Origin: JBEKHI01 sp050012355
GTDB taxonomy: Bacteria > Actinomycetota > Actinomycetes > Streptosporangiales > Streptosporangiaceae
DNA length: 13,239 nucleotides
Direction of reading: 5' to 3'
NCBI GenBank assembly: GCA_050012355.1
Contig: JBEKHI010000230.1
Location: forward strand, 1-13,239
Shown here: piece by piece, positions 7,539 through 13,239 of the stretch
Layout: every line of letters starts with the position of its first letter
Numbering within the stretch: the first letter of the stretch is position 1
Translations under genes and position numbers: made by a program
Notes under the pieces: model-generated
The model's input: only the letters and a program-made list of their open reading frames with translations
What the model was told of the DNA's origin: nothing
Database searches by the model: none

Positions 7539-7571
7539 TCGCGTAGCCCTATATGAACGGCGGCGCTGGGA
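7539..7571. repeat. 33-bp direct repeat, unit B
   Basis: Second copy of the unit at 7416-7448, one mismatch. It opens hairpin B, and lies nearer to the end of the WXG100 gene. Confidence 0.9.
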
Positions 7572-7623
7572 GACCGCGCCCTCGGAAGGTTACCCCGCCA
7601 ACCTTCCGACCCCAGCGCCGCCG
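7558..7623. repeat. Large hairpin B, perfect 13-bp outer and 9-bp inner stems
   Basis: CGGCGGCGCTGGG (7558-7570) pairs perfectly with CCCAGCGCCGCCG (7611-7623), and CGGAAGGTT (7583-7591) with AACCTTCCG (7600-7608). It begins 18 bp past the stop of the minus-strand WXG100 gene, so it may end or protect that transcript; no T-run follows on either strand, so an RNA-stability or REP-like role is as likely as termination. Confidence 0.65.
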
Positions 7624-7641
7624 CTTCGCGAGTGCCGGGGA

Positions 7642-7944
7642 TTACTCCACCAAATCGGAGTTGCCGTCGTTCACGCCCTGGTACCCCGTTTTCGTTCCCT
7701 GGATCAGGCCCGAGACGTTTCCGAAGTTGGACCCGGAAGCCTGCCCCAATTGAAGGAGTCCGTCGAGGCCGGGACCCCACGTATTATCTTGGATGGCCTC
7801 GCCAAATTCGTCGTCCCCGATCCAGTCGTTGTTGCTGGCTAGAGTTTCTATATCGAGGTTGATTTGAGCAGCGTCCTCGCTGGCCACCTGGAACCCATCG
7901 CCAGACTGGCCGAGGCCGTCCAGATCGACACTAAACTCGCTCAT
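7642..7944 (-). CDS. WXG100-family type VII secretion protein
   Basis: This 100-residue acidic protein has the size and the central W-x-G turn (W41-I42-G43, in NDWIGDDEFG) of WXG100 proteins. The extension DDEFGEAI plus WGPGL matches the variant common beside actinobacterial ESX loci. Such proteins form helical hairpins that dimerise and are secreted by the EccC-driven machinery or act as chaperones. The usual C-terminal signal Y-x3-D/E is imperfect: from Y88 the fourth residue is N92 and the acidic residue comes at D93. No second WXG100 partner is adjacent, so it may act as a homodimer or pair with a protein elsewhere. The ATG overlaps the preceding TGA (ATGA at 7941-7944). AGGAGA at 7954-7959, inside the upstream gene, is its Shine-Dalgarno. 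Its transcript runs opposite to eccC. Confidence 0.88.
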   Translation of the reverse strand: MSEFSVDLDGLGQSGDGFQVASEDAAQINLDIETLASNNDWIGDDEFGEAIQDNTWGPGLDGLLQLGQASGSNFGNVSGLIQGTKTGYQGVNDGNSDLVE

Positions 7945-8354
7945 GAGTTCATCTCTCCTGATCCGTCGCCCAGTATCTCGTTGGCTTTACGCATCGCGTC
8001 GTCGAACATCTGGTCCAGACTGGTCCCGCCACCCGGGGAGCCAAACATGCTCATTCCCTCGGGCATGAACGCGCTATAAGTACGCATCAGGTCTTCACGG
8101 CTCTGGGCCCGGGCCCGGTTGATCGTCTGCACCAGCGCCGCGCCGAATTCAGCCGGGGCCATCCGGCGCCACTTGGCCGAGTTGAACGTGACGGCGGACA
8201 GATCACCCCGTCCGTCCACGACGACCGTGATCATGCCATCCGTCGAGCGGACCTTAGTACTGGATTCCTGGATTTTCTCCCGCACCTGGCTCAACCGGGC
8301 CTGCTGCTCGCGTAGCTCGTCGGTGGCCTGCTGAATCATCTCGTTATAGTCCAT
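7941..8354 (-). CDS. YbaB/EbfC-family protein, partner of the WXG100 gene
   Basis: The 137-residue protein starts with a heptad-rich helix (about 5-35), followed by the YbaB-like beta pair VRSTDGMITVVVDGRGDLSAV (about 36-56), then the helical AEFGAALVQTINRARAQSRE. YbaB/EbfC proteins are small dimeric nucleoid-associated DNA binders. Stand-alone relatives of this type often lie directly upstream of WXG100 genes in actinomycete ESX regions, where their task is not established; they might bind DNA or act as helical partners of the secreted protein. A C-terminal tail with MFGSPGGGTS and an acidic end is longer than in classic YbaB. Start ATG at 8354 has GGAGG 11 bp upstream (8366-8370). It shares an ATGA junction with the WXG100 gene, implying one bicistronic message. 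Confidence 0.82.
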   Translation of the reverse strand: MDYNEMIQQATDELREQQARLSQVREKIQESSTKVRSTDGMITVVVDGRGDLSAVTFNSAKWRRMAPAEFGAALVQTINRARAQSREDLMRTYSAFMPEGMSMFGSPGGGTSLDQMFDDAMRKANEILGDGSGEMNS

Positions 8355-8442
8355 GCTCGTAACGACCTCCGATCAGGTCTACGCTCCCGCGCACCCGGAG
8401 GGTTCATCGAGCTAGCCAGGTCACGGGGCGAAGCCTTCCCGG
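8355..8442. promoter_or_regulatory. Divergent promoter region, YbaB-like gene and GT-C operon
   Basis: An 88-bp spacer between two outward-facing starts must supply both transcripts. GGAGG for the minus gene is at 8366-8370. No convincing -10/-35 pair is recognised, and the plus gene shows no Shine-Dalgarno before its GTG, so its message may be leaderless. Confidence 0.4.
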
Positions 8443-10251
8443 GTGAGAAAACGTAAGGTTCTCGTGGACACCGGCCATGACACGGACCCGCAGTTGCTTG
8501 CGCTGCATCACCTGGAGCGCTCGACCGAGAAGCAGATCTACACCGGCCCGGACACGGGTCCCCAGCTCATGGCACTGCGCCACCTCGAGTACGTGGCCGC
8601 GGAGCAAAGGATGCTCAGCCGCCGTGACGCCGCTGTTGTCCCGACCTTCACTCCCACCGCGCGGCCCGCCCGGCCGCCGCAGCGCGGAATCGCCCGCGCG
8701 GCCAGGGATTTCGTGTCCGCGCCGTGGCCGCTGTACGCGGTCCTCGCGGTACAGGCTGTCCTGTCCTTGCGGTTGATCTGGGGGAACACCGCGTTCCTCG
8801 ACGAGGCCACGTACATCTGGGCGGGACGGGTGGAACTCTGGCACCTGACCGCGGGCACGCCGACCCCGGCTTACTCCACCTATTTTTCCGGGGCACCCGT
8901 GATCTACCCGCCGCTTGCCGGGCTCGCCGACATGGCCGGCGGACTCACCGCGGCCCGGCTCTTGTCACTGGCCCTCATGCTCGGCGTCACCTGCATGCTG
9001 TGGGGCTCGGCCCGAAGCCTGTTCGGTCTCCGGGCAGCGGTATGCGCCGTCGCGTTGTTCGCAGCGATTGGCTCCACCCAGTTCCTCGGGGCGCTGGCCA
9101 CGTATGACCCGATGGCACTGTTCTTCCTGACGGTTTCTGCCCGCCTGGTAATCGCCGCGCGAAACCGCCCTGACTCGACGATGCTCCTGCTCGGGGCCGC
9201 GGGGACACTCGTGCTGGCGAACGCCACGAAGTACGCCACCGGCATATTCGACCCGGTGATAGTGGCGATCGCGGTGTTCTCCTCACCACGCGGGATAAAG
9301 GCCGGGCTGGCCCGCGGCGGCCTCATCGCCGCCGTCACGATCGCGCTGATCGCCGTGCTGCTCGCCATCGGAGGGCCGTTCTACCTGGCAGGCATTGAGT
9401 CGACCACGCTGTCCCGCGCCGTCGGCACTTCCCGGCCGAGCCTCGTCCTGACCGACTCGGTCCGCTGGGTCGGGATCGTGGTCGTGCTCGCGGGCCTGGG
9501 CCTGGCTCTCGCCTGGTGGCGCGACCGGGAACAGACCTGGCTCTTCGCCGTCCTGATGGTCGCTGGGGTTCTCGCGCCGCTGAATCAGGCTCGCATCCAC
9601 ACCACGGTGTCGCTGCTTAAGCACGTGGACTTCGGCGCGTGGTTCGCGTGCCTGGCCGCCGGTTACGCGATCGCGACAGTCACCAAGGTGAGCCACCGTC
9701 AGTGGCTGCGCGGGGCCGTGGCCGCCGCGGCCGCGGCCGTCATCCTGCTCCCCGCCGATGCCTACGGACGAGAGCAGGCGGCCGGTTTCGACCGCGGCTG
9801 GGTCAACACGACTCAGTTCACCGCGGAATTGCGGTCACTCGTCAGAACCCATCCCGGGATATACCTCGCCGAGGACTACGAAGTGCCCGGCATGTACCTG
9901 GACACCCAGGTCACGTGGGAAAACTGGCAGAGCACCTGGTACTTCGGGTACCGGCCACCAGGGTCACGCGTTTGCTTGCTCGGGTCAACGGCCGGGCTGT
10001 CCAGCCAGTCGTCGGCCGGCTCCGCGATCGGCCGGGCTTTCACCCAAGCGGTCCGGCATGGCTATTTCGCGTTGATCGTACTGAACTTCACGGCCACGCC
10101 CGGCATCGATCACGCCATCGAGAGCGACATTCAGCGGGACGGGAACTACCAGGTCGTCGCCGAGATCCCCTTCACCGGCAGTCAAGGCCAGTTCATCGTC
10201 TGGGCGCGAACCGGCACAGCAGGCGGAGGTGCCCGTGGCGCTAGCTGCTGA
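8443..10251 (+). CDS. GT-C membrane glycosyltransferase (PMT/ArnT-like)
   Basis: A 602-residue polytopic protein. After a soluble N-terminus of ~90 residues comes a first helix (about 95-113) and then FLDEATYIW, whose D120-E121 pair in the first extracytoplasmic loop is the catalytic hallmark of lipid-linked-sugar GT-C enzymes. Further hydrophobic helices run at about 170-190, 196-216, 222-240, 246-262, 268-280, 293-315, 341-359, 365-380, 398-413 and 423-438. A C-terminal extracytoplasmic domain of ~160 residues follows. It probably moves a sugar from a polyprenyl-phosphate donor to a polymer, lipid or protein outside the membrane. The N-terminus has two consecutive 24-residue units (10-33, 34-57) sharing DT-PQL-AL-HLE. 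GTG at 8443 is the first start after an in-frame TAG at 8413-8415. The end overlaps the next gene by 17 bp. Acceptor is not readable; ArnT-like and PMT-like are both possible. Confidence 0.85.
   Translation: MRKRKVLVDTGHDTDPQLLALHHLERSTEKQIYTGPDTGPQLMALRHLEYVAAEQRMLSRRDAAVVPTFTPTARPARPPQRGIARAARDFVSAPWPLYAVLAVQAVLSLRLIWGNTAFLDEATYIWAGRVELWHLTAGTPTPAYSTYFSGAPVIYPPLAGLADMAGGLTAARLLSLALMLGVTCMLWGSARSLFGLRAAVCAVALFAAIGSTQFLGALATYDPMALFFLTVSARLVIAARNRPDSTMLLLGAAGTLVLANATKYATGIFDPVIVAIAVFSSPRGIKAGLARGGLIAAVTIALIAVLLAIGGPFYLAGIESTTLSRAVGTSRPSLVLTDSVRWVGIVVVLAGLGLALAWWRDREQTWLFAVLMVAGVLAPLNQARIHTTVSLLKHVDFGAWFACLAAGYAIATVTKVSHRQWLRGAVAAAAAAVILLPADAYGREQAAGFDRGWVNTTQFTAELRSLVRTHPGIYLAEDYEVPGMYLDTQVTWENWQSTWYFGYRPPGSRVCLLGSTAGLSSQSSAGSAIGRAFTQAVRHGYFALIVLNFTATPGIDHAIESDIQRDGNYQVVAEIPFTGSQGQFIVWARTGTAGGGARGASC
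10225..10229 (+). promoter_or_regulatory. Ribosome binding site that decides the GT2 start
   Basis: GGAGG with 5 bp to GTG 10235. The in-frame GTG at 10229 overlaps this Shine-Dalgarno and so is not the likely start. Confidence 0.75.
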
Positions 10252-11863
10252 CCGCGGGACGCAGCGGAGACCGCCTAGAGGCAGCCACCGGCGGCGGCAT
10301 CCCGATGACGGGTTGCCGTACCTGCCCGTGCCGCCTGACGATCAGGAGAAGGTTAGCTACGCCGACCGCAACATCGCGCTCATCATCCGAGCGTCGCTGG
10401 CCAGCTTCGGTGCCCTGCTCATCAGCCAGTTCAAGTTCATCCGGGTAGAGCGTCCGCTGCTTTTCCTCGCGCCGCTGCTGGTTTTCACCGTCCTGTATTA
10501 CCTGATCTCGCTATGCGTGAACATCAACACCCGCGCCTTCGATATCGAGGCCCACCGCAGACTCGTCTCCGCGTGGCGGCCCTACCGGTATCCGTCGCTG
10601 GATATTTTTCTGCCGGTCTGCGGTGAGCCCCTCGCGGTGCTGCATAACACCTGGTCGTATGTCTACGAGCTGATGAAGACATACCCCGGGACAGCGACCG
10701 CCTACATTCTGGATGACGGAGCCGGCCAAGGCGTCGCGGCCATGGCCCGCGACTACGGGTTCGTATACATGGTGCGCCCGGATAACGGCTGGATGAAGAA
10801 GGCCGGGAACCTCCGCCACGCTTTCACGTACTCCTTTGGCGACTACATCCTGATCCTGGACGCCGACTTCGCGCCGCGAGCGGACATGGCGCTGGAAATG
10901 CTGCCTTACCTGGAGGCGGACCCGTCGCTGGGAATCGTTCAGTCCCCGCAGTACTTCCACGTCACGCGCGGACAGTCGTGGACCGAACGCGGCGCGGGCG
11001 CGGTTCAGGAACTCTTCTACCGGATTACGCAGGTCTCCCGCGATCAGCACGACGGCGCGATCTGCGTCGGCTCATGCGCCCTCTACCGTCGCGACGCGCT
11101 ACGAGTTAACGGCGGCACCACGCTCATCGAGCATTCCGAGGACGTGCACACCGGATTCGACCTCCGCAGGAACGGCTGGGGCCTGCGGTACATACCGGTC
11201 CCGCTCGCCACCGGGCTGTGTCCCGCCGACCCGGACTCGTTCCTGACGCAACAGTACCGGTGGTGCGCCGGATCGATGTCGCTGCTTGGATCACGGAAGT
11301 TCTGGACGACGAAGATGCGGTGGCGGACCCGGTTCTGTTATCTATCCGGGTTCTGCTACTACCTGCACACGGCCGCCTTCATCTTCGCGGCACCGGTGAT
11401 CCCGCTGGCGATGCTTCTCCTGCTGCCGGAACGGGTCCACTTGATCAACTACATGTTCGTCCTGCCATCGATCATCTACAACTTCGCTGTCTTCCCGGCG
11501 TGGCACCGCTGCCGCTTCGGCCCGAGCGCGCTGATGGCCAAGCTGATGTATGGCTGGGCGCATCTCATCGCGATCTGGGACATCGTTCGCGGACGGAGAA
11601 TGGGCTGGCAGACCACCGGCGGGGTCAAGCGGAAATCGGGAACCCAGCGGATCTGGACCGGAATCGCGCTATGGAATGGCACGACGTCCGTCAGCTGGAT
11701 GCTCATCGCGTTGTGGCGGGGCAGCCAATTCGGGGCCGCGAACTTCTCCGTGCTTTTCGCGGGCGGGGTCGTCGCCAGCGTCACGACCGGCATGGCGCTG
11801 TTCTCCCGGCGCAACCATGTCCAGACCATGCAAGCCCGGGCGAGGGAGCTAAGAGTGCGATGA
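10235..11863 (+). CDS. Processive GT2 glycosyltransferase, cellulose-synthase-like
   Basis: The 542-residue membrane enzyme has the full processive-GT2 motif set: ILDDG (D160, D161), LDADF (D209, D211), SEDVHTGF (the 'TED' acid pair, E302-D303) and QQYRW (Q339, R342, W343). Two helices precede the catalytic domain (about 48-66 and 74-95) and four or more follow (about 370-398, 402-425, 432-450, 476-495, 500-522), the arrangement that polymerises a beta-linked sugar and threads it through the membrane. No PilZ domain is present, so direct c-di-GMP control like BcsA is not expected. The start is GTG 10235. Upstream it overlaps the GT-C gene by 17 bp and downstream shares an ATGA with the glycosidase gene. 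Polymer identity is open: cellulose-like, mannan-like or other. Similarity to the actinomycete CslA group is plausible, but its usual partner, a GlxA-like copper oxidase, is not here. Confidence 0.9.
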   Translation: MALAADRGTQRRPPRGSHRRRHPDDGLPYLPVPPDDQEKVSYADRNIALIIRASLASFGALLISQFKFIRVERPLLFLAPLLVFTVLYYLISLCVNINTRAFDIEAHRRLVSAWRPYRYPSLDIFLPVCGEPLAVLHNTWSYVYELMKTYPGTATAYILDDGAGQGVAAMARDYGFVYMVRPDNGWMKKAGNLRHAFTYSFGDYILILDADFAPRADMALEMLPYLEADPSLGIVQSPQYFHVTRGQSWTERGAGAVQELFYRITQVSRDQHDGAICVGSCALYRRDALRVNGGTTLIEHSEDVHTGFDLRRNGWGLRYIPVPLATGLCPADPDSFLTQQYRWCAGSMSLLGSRKFWTTKMRWRTRFCYLSGFCYYLHTAAFIFAAPVIPLAMLLLLPERVHLINYMFVLPSIIYNFAVFPAWHRCRFGPSALMAKLMYGWAHLIAIWDIVRGRRMGWQTTGGVKRKSGTQRIWTGIALWNGTTSVSWMLIALWRGSQFGAANFSVLFAGGVVASVTTGMALFSRRNHVQTMQARARELRVR

Positions 11864-12822
11864 GTCCGTCCAAACTGATAGCCAGCCTGATCGCGCTCGC
11901 CTGCGCCGCCGCTGTCTGCGTTCATTACGGCCTTCGGTACGAGCGAGCAGGTGACGCGGCGAGCCGCAACGCCCTGTCGGGGCTCGCACCCGTACGTTCG
12001 ACGCTGAATTCGGGACCCGAACCGCTGCTCGGCGCCTACATTCCTGGCATGCCGGACTCAACCGCATCGCTTACCCGATTCGAGAAATCCACCGGCACCA
12101 AAGAACACATAGCCGTCTATTACAGCAGCTGGGGCGAACCGTTCAAGAGCGGCTTCGCCAGGACGGTGCGCGCGATGGGCGCCGTCCCCCTCGTACAGAT
12201 CGATCCTGGCAAGCTCGCGGTCAGCGACATCGCCGACGGCGGACAGGACGATTACCTGATCTCCTACGCCCAGGCGGTCCGTGCCTACAGTCAGCCGGTC
12301 ATTCTCTCCTTCGGTCGCGAATTCAACGGCGACTGGTACCGCTGGGGGTACGAGCACACCAGCCCCGCGACCTTCGTCGCGGCCTGGCGGCACATCGTCA
12401 CAGTGTTCCGCCGCCAGGGGGCTTACAACGTGGTGTGGTTGTGGACCGCCGATGTGCTCATCGGGAGCCGGACAGCCGACCCCAAGGCATGGTGGCCGGG
12501 GAGTTCCTACGTCACGTGGGTCGGTGTCGACGGTTACTACCGCAACGCGGGCGATACGTTCGCCCACCTCTTCAACGCGACGCTAAGCGACATCCGGGCG
12601 ATCACCGATGACCCTGTCCTCGTGGCCGAGACGGCTATCGCTGCCGACGCCGACCGGATCGCGCAGATCCCGAACCTGTTCCAGACCGTGAAAGCGGACA
12701 AACTGGTCGGCTTCGTCTGGTTCGACACTAACGGAACCGACGACTGGGTGATCGACAACGACCCGTCAGCCCTCGCCGCGTTCGGCGCGGCCGCGAGACG
12801 CTATGACTACCAAGGCGGTTAG
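11860..12822 (+). CDS. Membrane-anchored GH26-like glycoside hydrolase
   Basis: A 320-residue protein with an N-terminal hydrophobic helix (about 5-25) without a clear lipobox or signal-peptidase site, so it is likely a membrane-anchored extracytoplasmic enzyme. The rest is a TIM-barrel pattern of the GH26 (clan GH-A) kind. It begins LLGAYIPGM, then has LSFGREFNGDWYRWG, where E154 corresponds to the acid/base Glu, VVWLWTAD, WVGVDGYY, and VLVAETAIA with E257 as the nucleophile candidate. GH26 enzymes cleave beta-mannan or related beta-1,3/1,4-glucan or xylan. Beside a processive GT2 it may trim or release the nascent polymer, as BcsZ does for cellulose; this is inference. ATG 11860 is chosen over a 214-codon out-of-frame extension into the GT2 gene, because it gives the membrane helix, an ATGA overlap and AGGGAG at 11843-11848. 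Confidence 0.86.
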   Translation: MSPSKLIASLIALACAAAVCVHYGLRYERAGDAASRNALSGLAPVRSTLNSGPEPLLGAYIPGMPDSTASLTRFEKSTGTKEHIAVYYSSWGEPFKSGFARTVRAMGAVPLVQIDPGKLAVSDIADGGQDDYLISYAQAVRAYSQPVILSFGREFNGDWYRWGYEHTSPATFVAAWRHIVTVFRRQGAYNVVWLWTADVLIGSRTADPKAWWPGSSYVTWVGVDGYYRNAGDTFAHLFNATLSDIRAITDDPVLVAETAIAADADRIAQIPNLFQTVKADKLVGFVWFDTNGTDDWVIDNDPSALAAFGAAARRYDYQGG

Positions 12823-12870
12823 CCGTCCTTGAACCAGCCTTCAGATCAATGGACAGAGAGCATCCGCCGT

Positions 12871-12905
12871 CTGGCGCCTGGCCTCTGGCGCCTGGCGCCT
12901 GGAAC
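12871..12905. repeat. Heptanucleotide tandem repeat, five units
   Basis: Units at 12871, 12878, 12885, 12892 and 12899 read CTGGCGC, CTGGCCT, CTGGCGC, CTGGCGC, CTGGAAC. Adjacent units form overlapping GGCGCC palindromes. The array starts 48 bp past the glycosidase stop codon. Confidence 0.9.
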
Positions 12906-13191
12906 AAACAAGTCATATCGGGCGGGTCATGCCTGGATCTCATGGTCGCGGGCAGCCAGTGACGCACCCGCAGGGGCAAAACATGGCATATCGGTCACTC
13001 GCGGGCCCGGTTCGCGACACCAGCCCCAGCGATGGCCCATGGCAGGGGTTATGGACACATGTCAAATTAAGGTGTGTTTGCGGCATGTTGCGGGTCCTGA
13101 TCGTGGTTTGCTGCGCGCCGTGAGGCCCGGGATTGGGTAGCGAACCGGGCATCCGTGCCATATCGCCCTGCTGTCGCGCCGGGCGTTCCTG

Positions 13192-13239
13192 GTGAGTGCT
13201 GCATTGCCCGCACTCTTGTCTGGGTAGTGCAGCACTCAC
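13192..13239. repeat. 12-bp perfect inverted repeat at the window edge
   Basis: GTGAGTGCTGCA (13192-13203) and TGCAGCACTCAC (13228-13239) are exact complements across a 24-bp loop. The right arm is the last base of the window, so the repeat may be longer. GAGTGC (13195-13200) can also pair with GCACTC (13210-13215), an alternative smaller hairpin. It may be a terminator, operator or element end. Confidence 0.7.

Larger units (their letters stand above)
7233..7641. other. Convergent intergenic region with duplicated hairpins
   Basis: No open frame here looks coding: the long minus frame that crosses it is built from the hairpin repeat. It separates two converging transcripts. The first 180 bp hold only small GC hairpins, for example CGCGGG (7374-7379) against CCCGCG (7386-7391). 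From 7416 the two large repeat units begin, separated by an AT-rich stretch (7501-7530). Confidence 0.7.
12823..13239. other. Gene-poor end region
   Basis: No frame here has convincing coding character or a ribosome binding site; a 103-codon plus frame begins with TTG (12829) and runs through a simple repeat. The segment holds the heptamer array, an imperfect GCCCGG/CCGGGC pair (13125-13130, 13145-13150), and an inverted repeat at the edge. It shows no strong intrinsic terminator for the operon. A gene could begin beyond the window. Confidence 0.6.

Noticed and set aside
7412..7630. CRISPR-like array
   Set aside because: Only two units, each strongly self-complementary with nested stems and variable loops; no cas genes.
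7412..7780. Minus-strand frame of 122 codons with a repeated SAAVH-x-GLRD motif
   Set aside because: The motif is just translation of the duplicated hairpin DNA, and the frame runs into the WXG100 gene in another frame.
11218..11859. 214-codon extension of the glycosidase gene
   Set aside because: It lies wholly inside the GT2 gene in another frame and has no domain; the membrane helix starts immediately after ATG 11860.
13050..13090. Possible insertion-sequence terminus (ATGGACACATGTCAA region)
   Set aside because: It recalls ends of some actinobacterial elements, but no matching second end, target duplication or transposase is visible.
12829..13140. 103-codon plus-strand frame after the operon
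   Set aside because: TTG start, no Shine-Dalgarno, passage through the heptamer array and no recognisable domain.

Overview
The window is high-GC actinomycete DNA. Most genes have a strong G/C third-position preference, GTG starts are used, and the gene families (EccC, a WXG100 protein, a stand-alone YbaB-like protein) are those of actinobacterial type VII secretion (T7SS/ESX) loci. Several ECF-like, phage-like or envelope-glycan genes surround them. Genus cannot be decided from the sequence; a filamentous actinomycete of the Streptosporangiales/Streptomyces kind would fit.

Layout. (1) 1-4700, plus strand: a small GT-A-type glycosyltransferase-like gene, translationally coupled through an ATGA overlap to a full-length, three-ATPase eccC. 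(2) 4701-6037: a convergent pair, a region-4-only sigma-factor-like protein (plus) and a GT4 glycosyltransferase (minus). Their stops lie 12 bp apart, and a perfect 16-bp inverted repeat sits upstream of both starts. The GT4 gene is visibly poorer in G+C than eccC. (3) 6090-7232, plus: a second GT-A-like protein of unknown acceptor. (4) 7233-7641: a 409-bp non-coding convergent junction holding two copies of a large hairpin repeat; the first looks like an intrinsic terminator for the plus strand. (5) 7642-8354, minus: a YbaB/EbfC-like protein coupled by ATGA to a WXG100 T7SS substrate. (6) 8443-12822, plus: a tightly overlapping three-gene operon of a GT-C membrane glycosyltransferase, a processive cellulose-synthase-like GT2 and a membrane-anchored GH26-like glycoside hydrolase. 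(7) 12823-13239: no convincing gene, but a heptanucleotide tandem repeat and a 12-bp inverted repeat that runs to the window edge.

Working together. EccC is the motor ATPase of a T7SS and the WXG100 protein is a likely substrate or partner; EccB, EccD, EccE and the mycosin are not in this window. The last three genes look like a synthase-dependent exopolysaccharide module: polymerise and export, modify, and trim. Five of the nine protein genes that I call are glycosyltransferases and one is a glycosidase, so the window reads as a cell-surface region where protein secretion and glycan synthesis lie side by side. A functional link between the two is inference; only the eccC-glycosyltransferase coupling and the shared 16-bp motif are direct sequence evidence of integration.
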